DNA of 10,099 nt from Lachnospiraceae bacterium (GTDB lineage Bacteria; Bacillota; Clostridia; Lachnospirales; Lachnospiraceae): NCBI GenBank assembly GCA_019421365.1, contig JAHZFJ010000055.1:1-10099 (forward strand), in the 5' to 3' direction. Shown in pieces: positions 1 to 7,038 of the stretch (position 1 is the first letter of the stretch; every line of letters starts with the position of its first letter). The position numbers were made by a program, and so were the translations under genes. The notes under the pieces were generated by a model. The model searched no databases. It was not told the origin of the DNA and saw only the letters and a program-made list of their open reading frames with translations.

Positions 1-54
1 TAGAGCATGCGGTTCATACCCGCAGTGTCGGCGGTTCAAATCCGTTCTCCGCTA
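1..54 (+). tRNA. tRNA-Met (CAU), elongator type, 5' end cut off by the window
   Basis: The end of the D arm, the anticodon arm, the T arm and the 3' acceptor strand are present; the 5' acceptor strand lies outside the window. The anticodon stem TGCGG/CCGCA encloses the loop TTCATAC, with anticodon CAT at 15-17. The T stem GGCGG/CCGTT (two G-U pairs) encloses TTCAAAT. The 3' acceptor strand CTCCGCT is followed by discriminator A54. The anticodon stem lacks the three consecutive G-C pairs of initiator tRNA, so this is not fMet. A CAU anticodon could also belong to the tRNA-Ile modified by TilS, but from memory the T arm and acceptor resemble Firmicute elongator tRNA-Met. CCA is not encoded. As I recall, B. 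subtilis also has a tRNA-Met gene close upstream of spoIIE. Confidence 0.9.
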
Positions 55-60
55 TATTTT

Positions 61-105
61 AAGAGCTTTAGATGATTCATTATGAATTATTTGAAGCTCT
101 TTTTT
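61..105 (+). terminator. Intrinsic terminator of the upstream tRNA unit
   Basis: An 18-bp stem pairs 61-78 with 84-101, with three G-U pairs and no interruption, and closes on a 5-nt loop. A run of T (100-105) follows. It begins six bases after the tRNA and insulates spoIIE from tRNA transcription. Confidence 0.93.
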
Positions 106-160
106 AGTGCAGTTATTAATATCTTAAATAGTGTGAGGTCCCTACATTCGAGCGAAATGC

Positions 161-205
161 CGAGTGAGAGGTTAAATTGTCATAAACTTTTTCATAACTC
201 ACTCG
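161..205. repeat. 8-bp inverted repeat just upstream of the spoIIE -35 element
   Basis: CGAGTGAG at 161-168 is the exact reverse complement of CTCACTCG at 198-205, with 29 bases between the arms. The right arm ends five bases before the putative -35 hexamer. No T-run follows, so it is not a terminator. It may be an operator or a chance dyad; the sequence does not say which. Confidence 0.4.
176..184 (+). promoter_or_regulatory. Possible upstream Spo0A box (weak)
   Basis: ATTGTCATA matches the Spo0A box consensus TTTGTCRAA at seven of nine positions. It lies about 27 bases upstream of the -35 hexamer of the spoIIE promoter, where an activator could bind. On its own it is weak; the better match at 210-218 gives it some support. 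Confidence 0.3.
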
Positions 206-209
206 TTTA

Positions 210-218
210 TTTGACAAA
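210..218 (-). promoter_or_regulatory. Spo0A-like box overlapping the spoIIE -35
   Basis: TTTGACAAA read on the minus strand is TTTGTCAAA, a full match to the Spo0A box consensus TTTGTCRAA. It covers the TTGACA hexamer of the promoter. At known Spo0A-activated sigma-A promoters a Spo0A site overlapping or abutting the -35 is typical. Because TTGACA itself supplies much of the match, part of it is expected by chance. Confidence 0.5.
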
Positions 219-243
219 CATTTCATACAATTACTTCTATAAT
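211..243 (+). promoter_or_regulatory. spoIIE promoter, sigma-A-like with 21-nt spacer
   Basis: A perfect TTGACA (211-216) and a perfect TATAAT (238-243) are separated by 21 bases instead of about 17. From established knowledge, the Spo0A-activated B. subtilis promoters spoIIE and spoIIG have near-consensus hexamers with 21-22 bp spacing, so that RNA polymerase needs Spo0A. The same geometry in front of the same gene makes this a credible Spo0A-dependent promoter. The predicted start is near 250, giving a leader of about 35 nt. Confidence 0.7.
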
Positions 244-284
244 TTCGGATTGACAGCCAAATTAACGAAAAGGAAGTGTAATGT

Positions 285-2621
285 ATGAAAGAAATTACAA
301 AGAGAGGCATTGCGATTACTCTTATAGGACTTATGGTGTCACGAGCGCAATTTTTATCCATGGCTCCTATCGCAGTTGCATATTTTGCAGCAGCATATGT
401 AGAGAAGACAATGAGACCCTTTTTACTAATTGGAGTAATGCTTGGCTCTGCCATGGTCTTACCAACGGTGGAAGCCATAAAATATACATTTGTGATAATA
501 CTATTAGCCATTATAGGAAACCTAATTGAGAATCGTAATAAGAACAAACCAATTCCCTTGCAAGCGTTTGCCTTTATAGCAGCTATAGTAACGGCAGGAA
601 TATCCCTTACGAAATATTTCTTGAGTGTAGGTACGAGTGAACAACTACTCTATATAGCACTAGAGGCGATACTAATACTTTGTCTAACATTAGTCTTTAG
701 TCGTCCAATTAAATTCGTTCTATATGGAGAAATGGGACAAGCAATGGATAATGAACAACAGATAAGTATGGCATTACTTGCAGGATTAGTAATCTATGGG
801 ATACCTGATATTGGTGGTATTGAATTCTCATTATTCAAAACTACGATATTTTCCCTAATCCTACTTATGGGGTATAAGTATGGTGCAGGAGCGGGAGCAA
901 TAAGTGGAACGGTTTGTGGAATTGTAATGGGATTACAGCAATATCTAAATGTCACGGGAATGACGATAAAAGAAGATTTGCTACCAATCGTTGCAGTGAT
1001 GTGTTGTCTAGGGATATTAGTAGGAATGTTTCGCGAGGTAGGACGTCTTGCGACAGCAGTTGCATATAGTGTTGGTATAATTGGTGCAAGCTATTTATAT
1101 GATGAATTCCTTATGACAACAACACAAGTAGGAGCAATCGTATCTAGTGTGATATTATTTTTATTCTTACCAGGAACCATGATGAGGCGAGTACAGGGAC
1201 GAACGGAACGGCAAAGTGAGATGCAGTTTATAGAACAAAACATTCAGAATATGACGAGACAAAAACTCCACGGATTTGCAGAATCATTTCAGAAGTTATC
1301 CAGTACTTTTCATACGATATCAGATACAAGGACCTCATTAAGTAGAGAAGAAGTTGATGCAATATTTGATGACTTATCAGATCGTTTATGTAAGGATTGT
1401 AGTAATTGTACAGCTTGTTGGAAGAATGATTTCTATGATACATATAAAGCAACATTTAGTATTTTGAATTCTGTTGAACAGAATGGTTACATATGTGAGG
1501 CTGATGTGCCAGTTGCGTTTGCAAAACGGTGCATCAATCTAGGTGAATTTTTAGCGGAGACAAATCGTAGCTTAGAGATCGCGAAGGTTAATCTTAACTG
1601 GACGAATCGAATGGCAGAGAGCAGAGAGGCAATTGCAGGTCAATTAGGTGAGGTGGCGAAGATAATAGATGACTTCTCTAAAGACCTTTCAGATACAATA
1701 GCTGTGAATAGCGATGAAGAGAGGCAGATTATTAATCAGCTAAAACTAAATCATATACATGTTAAGCAGATATCCATCATGGAGAGACGGAGTAAGAGAC
1801 AAGATATTTATGTGATAGCGAGAACAACAAAAGGACGATGTATTACAACGAAGGAAACGGCAACAATTATAGGTAATGCCATTGGTAAGAAGGTTAAGCC
1901 AGACGAAGGTAGTAAGAATATTCTTACCAAGGATTATGAAACGTATATATTTGTGGAGGATACAACGTTTAAGACGCTAACAGGTGTTGCTAAAGTTCCA
2001 CGGGTAGGAGAAAGTGTATCAGGAGATAATTTCTCTATTATGAATCTTGGTACGGGTGATATGATTATGACGTTATCCGATGGTATGGGAAGTGGGAAAC
2101 TGGCATGTGAGGAAAGTGAGTCCGTTGTTGAATTATTAGAACAGTTAATTGATGCTGGATTTAAAGAAGAATCAGCGATTAAATTAATTAATTCAATCTT
2201 AGTGAGTCGTTCGGAAAGTCAGATGTTCTCTACGGTTGATATGAGCATATTAAATCTCTATACAGGTATCTGTGACTTTATTAAGATTGGTGCTTCAACA
2301 ACTTTCATTAAACGTGATAACTGGGTGGAGAGTATCTGTTCAACCACATTACCAGTAGGTATGTTCAATACCGTAGACTTTGACGGTGTATCGAAGAAGC
2401 TATATGATGGCGATTTTATAGTAATGGTTACAGATGGTGTATTAGATTGTATTCAAGGAGATAATAAGCAAGAGGAAGTAGAACATATCATTATGAGCAT
2501 TAAGAGTAGGAATCCACAGGATATGGCAGATCAGATTCTAGCAAGAGCAATGGAATACAGTGATAATGAGGCAATTGATGATATGACTGTATTAGTAGCA
2601 GGGGTTTGGAAAAAATATTAG
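285..2621 (+). CDS. spoIIE: Stage II sporulation protein E, PP2C-type serine phosphatase
   Basis: A 778-residue protein, somewhat shorter than the roughly 830 residues of the B. subtilis homologue. Residues about 8-300 are a run of hydrophobic segments, matching the known ten-helix membrane domain that places SpoIIE at the polar septum. A cytoplasmic central region follows, with a four-cysteine cluster (C369, C372, C375, C378). The C-terminal part, from about residue 560, is a PP2C phosphatase domain. Visible motifs are SGDNF with D581, SDGMGSG with D599, TDGVLD with D717 and DDMTV with D765/D766, the metal-binding acidic residues of the family. The known role is to dephosphorylate the anti-anti-sigma factor SpoIIAA, releasing sigma F in the forespore, and to interact with FtsZ. 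The start at 285 follows AAAGGAAG (268-275) at 9-nt spacing; the ATG at 281 is out of frame. No terminator separates it from tilS. Confidence 0.97.
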   Translation: MKEITKRGIAITLIGLMVSRAQFLSMAPIAVAYFAAAYVEKTMRPFLLIGVMLGSAMVLPTVEAIKYTFVIILLAIIGNLIENRNKNKPIPLQAFAFIAAIVTAGISLTKYFLSVGTSEQLLYIALEAILILCLTLVFSRPIKFVLYGEMGQAMDNEQQISMALLAGLVIYGIPDIGGIEFSLFKTTIFSLILLMGYKYGAGAGAISGTVCGIVMGLQQYLNVTGMTIKEDLLPIVAVMCCLGILVGMFREVGRLATAVAYSVGIIGASYLYDEFLMTTTQVGAIVSSVILFLFLPGTMMRRVQGRTERQSEMQFIEQNIQNMTRQKLHGFAESFQKLSSTFHTISDTRTSLSREEVDAIFDDLSDRLCKDCSNCTACWKNDFYDTYKATFSILNSVEQNGYICEADVPVAFAKRCINLGEFLAETNRSLEIAKVNLNWTNRMAESREAIAGQLGEVAKIIDDFSKDLSDTIAVNSDEERQIINQLKLNHIHVKQISIMERRSKRQDIYVIARTTKGRCITTKETATIIGNAIGKKVKPDEGSKNILTKDYETYIFVEDTTFKTLTGVAKVPRVGESVSGDNFSIMNLGTGDMIMTLSDGMGSGKLACEESESVVELLEQLIDAGFKEESAIKLINSILVSRSESQMFSTVDMSILNLYTGICDFIKIGASTTFIKRDNWVESICSTTLPVGMFNTVDFDGVSKKLYDGDFIVMVTDGVLDCIQGDNKQEEVEHIIMSIKSRNPQDMADQILARAMEYSDNEAIDDMTVLVAGVWKKY

Positions 2622-2693
2622 AGCGTGAGACTTGCTATTTTGAAGATTGAAGTATAGAATACTGGTAGCTAAAACATTTGGAGGACTAAATCC

Positions 2694-4247
2694 ATGCTTA
2701 ATAAGGTGAAACAATATATAGAGTCGAATCGAATGCTGAATAAAGGAGAAAAGGTAGTATTAGGAGTATCAGGTGGTGCTGACTCAGTCTGCCTTTTCTT
2801 TGTATTGCTTGCACTTCGGGAGATCTATCAGTTAGAGCTGCATGTAGTTCACGTCAATCATTTAATCCGTGGTGAGGAGGCAGATGCTGATCAAGAATAT
2901 GTGGAGAAAATCTGTAAAGAGAATAATGTCCCGTTCCACCCTGTGAAAGAAGATGTAAAGAGATATGCAAAAGAGCAGCATCTATCAGAAGAGGAAGCAG
3001 GAAGAGATATTAGGTATCAGGCATTTGAGCGGGTACGTGAGGAATATAATTGTGATGTCATCGCTGTTGCACATAATAGCAATGACTGTGCGGAAACAAT
3101 GTTGTTCCAGCTTGTGAGAGGAAGTGGCCTTACAGGCTTAACAGGTATTAAAACTAAGAGAGACCGTATTATACGTCCACTACTATGTGTTACAAGAGCG
3201 GAGATCGAACAATATCTTGGTGAACGTGATATCTCTTATCAGACAGATGCAACGAATTTACAAACAGAATATACAAGAAATAAGATTCGACTACATGTAC
3301 TTCCATATTTGGAGAAGAATATTAATAATCAAGCTATTTCCCATATAGTAAAAACCACACAAATGCTTAAGGAAGTGGAAGAATTTATAGAAAAACAAAC
3401 AAATATTTGCTATAATAGACTCGTTCAATGCAATAATGGTAGATATTACTTTGACAGAGAAGAGTTTCTAAGAGAAGATATTGTAATCAGGAAGACGGTG
3501 GTTAGAGAAATCTTGCATAATCTTAGTGGTCAGTTAAAGAATATTGAAAGTGTTCATATCGAGGATATATGCGCTCTTGCTACAAAAGGTGTCGGTAAAA
3601 AAATAGATTTACCGTACGATATAGTAGCATACAATGATTATAAGTATCTAATACTAACAAGTAGTCAAATATCAAGTGGTTATAATGAGTTAATTGAAAG
3701 AGATGGTTACCCTCTGATTGATAAATCAATTGAGAATTCCTTAGACTTAGGCAACAAGCAAAGTGGAGTGATCGATTTACCTAGTGGTAAACAGCTAGGT
3801 TATCTAATCCACACCCTAAATCAATATGAAAAAGCCAATATATTGGATAAAAAAAGGAACGATTGGGATAATAATCAGGATGTGCTCCTTGATTTCGTGA
3901 CACAGGTATGTCAGAATACAGATTTTTATGAAGAATATAAAAAAAGTATGATAAATACTCGAAATGGGTATACGAAATGCTTTGATTATGATAAAATAAA
4001 AAATGCTGTTCAATTACGTACCAGACGAGAAGGCGATTACATGCAAATTGATGCTAAGGGTGGAACAAAGAAGATAAAATCAATCTTTATTGATAAAAAA
4101 ATTCCACAAAAAAACCGTAACCTTATCCCATTGTTAGCAGATGGTAATCACATTATGTGGATACTGGGTTCACGTATTAGTGAAGCATATAAAATAAGTG
4201 AAAGTACTAAAACAATGCTTATTGTTTATTTATTTGGAGGAAAATGA
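2694..4247 (+). CDS. tilS: tRNA(Ile)-lysidine synthase
   Basis: A 517-residue cytoplasmic enzyme that ligates lysine to C34 of tRNA-Ile(CAU), changing its codon from AUG to AUA. The N-terminal PP-loop ATPase motif SGGADS is at residues 26-31. The motif around H53-N55-H56 with R59-G60 follows, then an AHN-NDCAET segment, GSGL, and TRNKIR at 194-199. The C-terminal TilS domain begins near LRTRREGD (441-448) and continues with conserved KKIK and SRISEAYKI segments. The protein is some 45 residues longer than the B. subtilis enzyme (about 470); the extra length seems to lie in a charged stretch between about residues 330 and 430. GGAGG at 2680-2684 precedes ATG by 9 nt. The 72-nt gap after spoIIE shows no terminator and only a weak promoter candidate. 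It may therefore be read from spoIIE, although an essential gene would need vegetative expression too. Confidence 0.96.
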   Translation: MLNKVKQYIESNRMLNKGEKVVLGVSGGADSVCLFFVLLALREIYQLELHVVHVNHLIRGEEADADQEYVEKICKENNVPFHPVKEDVKRYAKEQHLSEEEAGRDIRYQAFERVREEYNCDVIAVAHNSNDCAETMLFQLVRGSGLTGLTGIKTKRDRIIRPLLCVTRAEIEQYLGERDISYQTDATNLQTEYTRNKIRLHVLPYLEKNINNQAISHIVKTTQMLKEVEEFIEKQTNICYNRLVQCNNGRYYFDREEFLREDIVIRKTVVREILHNLSGQLKNIESVHIEDICALATKGVGKKIDLPYDIVAYNDYKYLILTSSQISSGYNELIERDGYPLIDKSIENSLDLGNKQSGVIDLPSGKQLGYLIHTLNQYEKANILDKKRNDWDNNQDVLLDFVTQVCQNTDFYEEYKKSMINTRNGYTKCFDYDKIKNAVQLRTRREGDYMQIDAKGGTKKIKSIFIDKKIPQKNRNLIPLLADGNHIMWILGSRISEAYKISESTKTMLIVYLFGGK

Positions 4248-4248
4248 A

Positions 4249-4773
4249 ATGGAAGACAAGATAAGAGTATTACTTAGTGAAGAAGAAGTTGATAAGAAAA
4301 TTCGTGCACTAGGTGAACAAATCAGCAAGGATTATGCAGGAAAAAGTATTCATCTAATCTGTGTATTAAGAGGTGGTGTATTCATCACTTGTGAACTTGC
4401 AAAGAGAATCACTGTACCTGTAACTATGGACTTCATGTCAGTATCTAGCTATGGAGATTCAACAGAAAGTTCAGGTAGGGTTAAGATTGTTAAAGACCTT
4501 GATGATACAATTGAAGGTAAAGAAGTTTTAATCGTTGAAGATATTATTGACTCAGGAAGAACATTAAGTTATCTTATTGAGTTATTAGCTTCTAGAAAGC
4601 CAAATAGTATTCGCCTATGTACCCTTCTTGATAAACCAGAAAGAAGAGTAACTGATGTAAAAGTGGATTATGTTGGATTTAACATTCCAGATGAATTCGT
4701 AATTGGATACGGCTTAGATTATGCACAAAAATATCGTAATCTTCCATTCATTGGAGTAGTTGAAAACGATTAA
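4249..4773 (+). CDS. hpt: Hypoxanthine phosphoribosyltransferase
   Basis: A 174-residue purine salvage enzyme converting hypoxanthine (and usually guanine) plus PRPP to IMP or GMP in the cytoplasm. Visible motifs are VLRGG (39-43), the flexible-loop segment SYGDST (67-72), the PRPP-binding loop VLIVEDIIDSGRT (93-105), and a C-terminal region with DEFVIGYGLDY that contacts the base. The length is normal for the family. The frame stays open back to 4198, but the start at 4249 is right: GGAGG at 4236-4240 is 8 nt upstream, and the upstream extension only overlaps the tilS C-terminus. The ribosome binding site lies within the last codons of tilS, and one base separates the tilS stop from this ATG, which points to translational coupling. 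tilS-hpt adjacency is conserved in Firmicutes, and fusions of the two are known. The symbol hprT is also used. Confidence 0.96.
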   Translation: MEDKIRVLLSEEEVDKKIRALGEQISKDYAGKSIHLICVLRGGVFITCELAKRITVPVTMDFMSVSSYGDSTESSGRVKIVKDLDDTIEGKEVLIVEDIIDSGRTLSYLIELLASRKPNSIRLCTLLDKPERRVTDVKVDYVGFNIPDEFVIGYGLDYAQKYRNLPFIGVVEND

Positions 4774-4795
4774 TTAAAAAAAGGGAGTGTGGTTT

Positions 4796-4834
4796 ATGGC
4801 GTCAATCGCACTTAGATTGTCATCATTGACCTAA
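4796..4834 (+). CDS. Possible 12-residue leader peptide ahead of ftsH
   Basis: ATG at 4796 is preceded by AAAAAAAGGGAG, with GGGAG at 4783-4787 spaced 8 nt away, a ribosome binding site as good as those of the real genes here. The frame encodes MASIALRLSSLT and stops with TAA at 4832-4834, 19 nt before the ftsH start. The peptide has no family I recognise. Its codons overlap two alternative hairpins (4801-4830), as in translation-responsive leaders. It could instead be a chance ORF or a remnant. Conservation in relatives would decide. Confidence 0.4.
   Translation: MASIALRLSSLT
4801..4830 (+). promoter_or_regulatory. Alternative hairpins within the ftsH leader
   Basis: GTCAAT at 4801-4806 can pair exactly with ATTGAC at 4825-4830. 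The same 5' segment can instead pair through CAATC (4803-4807) with GATTG (4815-4819), closing a 7-nt loop. The two pairings exclude each other and both lie inside the putative leader ORF. The stems are short and only moderately stable, so a regulatory role is inference. Confidence 0.3.
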
Positions 4835-4838
4835 ATAG

Positions 4839-4846
4839 AAGGGAGG
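4839..4846 (+). promoter_or_regulatory. Ribosome binding site fixing the TTG start of ftsH
   Basis: AAGGGAGG ends 7 nt before TTG at 4854-4856. The first in-frame ATG is codon 5 (4866), 19 nt from the site and too far for efficient use, so the TTG start is preferred. It also keeps two lysines and a glutamine before the first membrane helix. Confidence 0.75.
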
Positions 4847-4853
4847 TATTGCT

Positions 4854-6731
4854 TTGAAGAAGCAGATGAAAGGACTTGGTTTCTATGCCATTATTCTAGC
4901 TATCATTGTTATGGCTATGTTGTTGTCAGATAGTTTGAATAAAGTAAGTACCGATTCATATAGTCTGTCACAATTTACTGCAGACTTGAACAACAAGACA
5001 ATTAATACAATCGATGTGTACATGAATGAAGAGGTGCCAACCGGTCAGGTAAGGGTGACCTTTAAAGATAGTGATAAGAGTTCAAGTTTCTATGTGGCCG
5101 ATACTAGTAAGATTGAAGACCTTGCAACGGAGTATGGCTACAATGCGGCTGTACACGATGTAAATCGACCAAGTTGGATTATGCAATTGTTGCCTTATAT
5201 ACTAGGTTTCATCGTAATTATTGTATTATTCTCATTTATGACTAGTCAAGTTTCCGGTGGCGGAGGCAATTCCAAAGTAATGAACTTTGGTAAAAGTAGG
5301 GCTAAGATGTCAACGGATGAGAATAAGAAGACAACATTTAAGAATGTAGCAGGACTTGACGAAGAGAAAGAAGAACTTAGAGAAATCGTAGATTTCTTGA
5401 AAGAACCAACAAAATACATGCAAGTTGGTGCTAGAATTCCAAAAGGTGTCCTATTAGTAGGTCCTCCGGGAACTGGTAAAACATTATTAGCGAAAGCAGT
5501 AGCAGGAGAAGCAGGCGTACCATTTTTCAGCATCTCAGGTTCTGATTTCGTAGAAATGTTCGTTGGTGTTGGTGCTTCTCGTGTAAGAGATTTATTCGAA
5601 GAAGCAAAGAAAAATGCACCATGTATCGTATTCATCGATGAAATTGATGCTGTTGCAAGACGACGTGGTACTGGTCTTGGCGGTGGTCATGATGAAAGAG
5701 AACAAACACTGAATCAAATGTTAGTTGAGATGGACGGTTTTGGAGCTAACGAAGGAATTATCGTAATGGCAGCAACAAACCGTGTTGATATCCTAGATCC
5801 AGCAATCCTTCGTCCAGGTCGTTTTGACCGTAAGGTTACCGTTGGACGTCCAGATGTAAAGGGTAGAGAAGAGATTCTTCATGTTCACGCAAAGGGCAAA
5901 CCACTTGGTGAAGATGTAGATTTAAAGCAAGTTGCTCAAACAACAGCTGGTTTCACAGGAGCTGATCTTGAGAACTTATTAAATGAAGCTGCGATCTATG
6001 CGGCAAAAGATAATCGTGTATTTATCATGCAAGAAGATATTACGCATTCATTTATCAAAGTAGGTATCGGTACAGAGAAGAAGAGTCGTGTTATCTCTGA
6101 TAAAGAGAAGAAGATTACTGCTTATCATGAAGCAGGTCATGCGATTTTATTCCACGTACTACCTGACGTTGGTCCTGTATATACAGTATCGATCATTCCA
6201 ACTGGTAATGGTGCAGCAGGTTATACAATGCCTCTTCCTGAAAAAGATGAGATGTTCAATACGAAGGGCAAGATGACGCAAGATATTATTGTAAGCCTAG
6301 GTGGACGTATCGCAGAAGAAATGATCTTCGATGATATCACAACAGGAGCTTCTCAAGATATCAAAGTTGCAACTAAGACAGCAAGAGCAATGGTAACTCG
6401 CTACGGATTCTCTGAATCACTTGGTTTAGTTAACTATGATAGCGACGATGATGAAGTATTCATTGGTAGAGATTTAGCTCATACTAGAAGCTTCAGCGAA
6501 GAAATTGCTCGTTCTATAGATGAAGAAGTTAAGCGGATCATTGAAGAATGTTATGATAAAGCGAAGAAGATTCTTACAGACAACATTCAAGTACTTCATG
6601 GTTGTGCGGACTTACTCCTTGAAAAAGAACGTATTACCAGAGAAGAATTTGAAGCATTATTTGGAGCTGATGTAGTGGCTACAGATTCTGTAGAAACTAA
6701 GGCAGTTGAAATCGGTGATACTGAAATCTAA
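4854..6731 (+). CDS. ftsH: ATP-dependent zinc metalloprotease FtsH
   Basis: A 625-residue membrane-anchored AAA+ protease that forms hexamers, degrades misfolded membrane proteins and some regulators, and in Bacillus is needed for sporulation. A first membrane helix (about 8-25), an extracytoplasmic domain of about 80 residues and a second helix (about 110-130) are followed by a glycine-rich linker. The AAA+ module has Walker A GPPGTGKT (203-210), the pore motif FVGVG (236-240), Walker B VFIDEID (259-265) and the second region of homology with ATNR (307-310) and arginine fingers R320/R323. The peptidase domain carries HEAGH (425-429), whose histidines bind zinc, and a likely third ligand D502 in TTGASQD. 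The acidic C-terminal tail is variable in the family. All key residues are present and the length is typical. The start codon is TTG. It is the last gene before a strong terminator; coaX, the next gene in Bacillus, is absent here. Confidence 0.98.
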   Translation: MKKQMKGLGFYAIILAIIVMAMLLSDSLNKVSTDSYSLSQFTADLNNKTINTIDVYMNEEVPTGQVRVTFKDSDKSSSFYVADTSKIEDLATEYGYNAAVHDVNRPSWIMQLLPYILGFIVIIVLFSFMTSQVSGGGGNSKVMNFGKSRAKMSTDENKKTTFKNVAGLDEEKEELREIVDFLKEPTKYMQVGARIPKGVLLVGPPGTGKTLLAKAVAGEAGVPFFSISGSDFVEMFVGVGASRVRDLFEEAKKNAPCIVFIDEIDAVARRRGTGLGGGHDEREQTLNQMLVEMDGFGANEGIIVMAATNRVDILDPAILRPGRFDRKVTVGRPDVKGREEILHVHAKGKPLGEDVDLKQVAQTTAGFTGADLENLLNEAAIYAAKDNRVFIMQEDITHSFIKVGIGTEKKSRVISDKEKKITAYHEAGHAILFHVLPDVGPVYTVSIIPTGNGAAGYTMPLPEKDEMFNTKGKMTQDIIVSLGGRIAEEMIFDDITTGASQDIKVATKTARAMVTRYGFSESLGLVNYDSDDDEVFIGRDLAHTRSFSEEIARSIDEEVKRIIEECYDKAKKILTDNIQVLHGCADLLLEKERITREEFEALFGADVVATDSVETKAVEIGDTEI

Positions 6732-6758
6732 GATTAGATACCAAAATAAATAGATGTT

Positions 6759-6807
6759 AATAAAACAGCTTGTGAACTCGAATAACGAGATTGCAAGCTG
6801 TTTTATT
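6759..6807 (+). terminator. Intrinsic terminator after ftsH
   Basis: A perfect 14-bp stem pairs AATAAAACAGCTTG (6759-6772) with its reverse complement (6794-6807). Weaker pairs extend it inward to a CTCG/CGAG cap (6777-6780 with 6786-6789) and a 5-nt loop. The 3' arm itself ends TTTTATT. The A-rich 5' arm could let it work on the opposite strand as well, though no minus-strand gene is near. Confidence 0.92.
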
Positions 6808-7023
6808 CTGGGGGTGTCATCTTTAATAATGTAACTTTGGAAAAGCAAATAAGCATCATAAAAATGTGAATAATTAGGTGAAATCAAAAGACAAGAAGTC
6901 TTATATGCAAATAATGGTATATAAGCACAGTAATAATTTGGATAATATAAAGTTTGCTTGTAACAATTGACAAAAAAAGATTTATATTTAAAAAATGTTT
7001 ATGCACACTTATATTACACATCA
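6808..7023. other. AT-rich spacer with no recognisable gene
   Basis: No ORF with a ribosome binding site is visible on either strand. A 5-bp inverted repeat AAGAC/GTCTT at 6888-6902 is too small to interpret. A perfect TTGACA at 6967-6972 has no -10 element at proper spacing. The stretch seems to be spacer between the ftsH terminator and the small transcription unit that follows. Confidence 0.5.
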
Positions 7024-7032
7024 TGCTATACT
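7024..7032 (+). promoter_or_regulatory. Extended -10 promoter of the candidate small RNA
   Basis: TGCTATACT fits the extended -10 consensus TGnTATAAT with one change. No good -35 is present at 16-18 nt; TGCACA at 7002-7007 has a 19-nt spacer. Such promoters can act with a poor -35. The same TGCTATA(A/C)TAATA stretch occurs in the tRNA promoter near 9625. Transcription is predicted to begin near 7039. Confidence 0.5.
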
Positions 7033-7038
7033 AATAAA

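Noticed and set aside
1..54. Reading the first tRNA as the TilS substrate tRNA-Ile(CAU)
   Set aside because: The idea is tempting because tilS is nearby, but the acceptor and T arm look like elongator tRNA-Met. The missing 5' half would settle it.
250..281. Second TTGACA (250-255) with TGTAAT near the spoIIE start
   Set aside because: The spacing is 20 nt, the -10 is poor and it overlaps the start codon; the promoter at 211-243 fits far better.
82..288. 68-codon plus-strand frame upstream of spoIIE
   Set aside because: It begins inside the tRNA terminator loop, runs through the spoIIE promoter and has no ribosome binding site.
116..547. 143-codon open frame on the minus strand across the spoIIE start
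   Set aside because: It is antisense to the spoIIE promoter and the coding start of a well-supported gene, and I recognise no family in its translation.
2632..2658. Possible tilS promoter, TTGCTA and TATAGA with a 15-nt spacer
   Set aside because: Both hexamers are imperfect and the spacing is short. It could be real, but is not strong enough to annotate.
5246..5635. 129-codon minus-strand frame inside ftsH
   Set aside because: It is a shadow of the AAA+ coding region, with no initiation signal and no recognisable domain.
6657..6887. 76-codon minus-strand frame past the ftsH end
   Set aside because: It runs through the ftsH terminator into the antisense of ftsH, needs a TTG start and resembles no family I know.
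6967..6990. Perfect TTGACA at 6967 as a promoter for the small RNA
   Set aside because: The bases 17 nt downstream are all A, and TTATAT comes after only 9 nt, so there is no usable -10.
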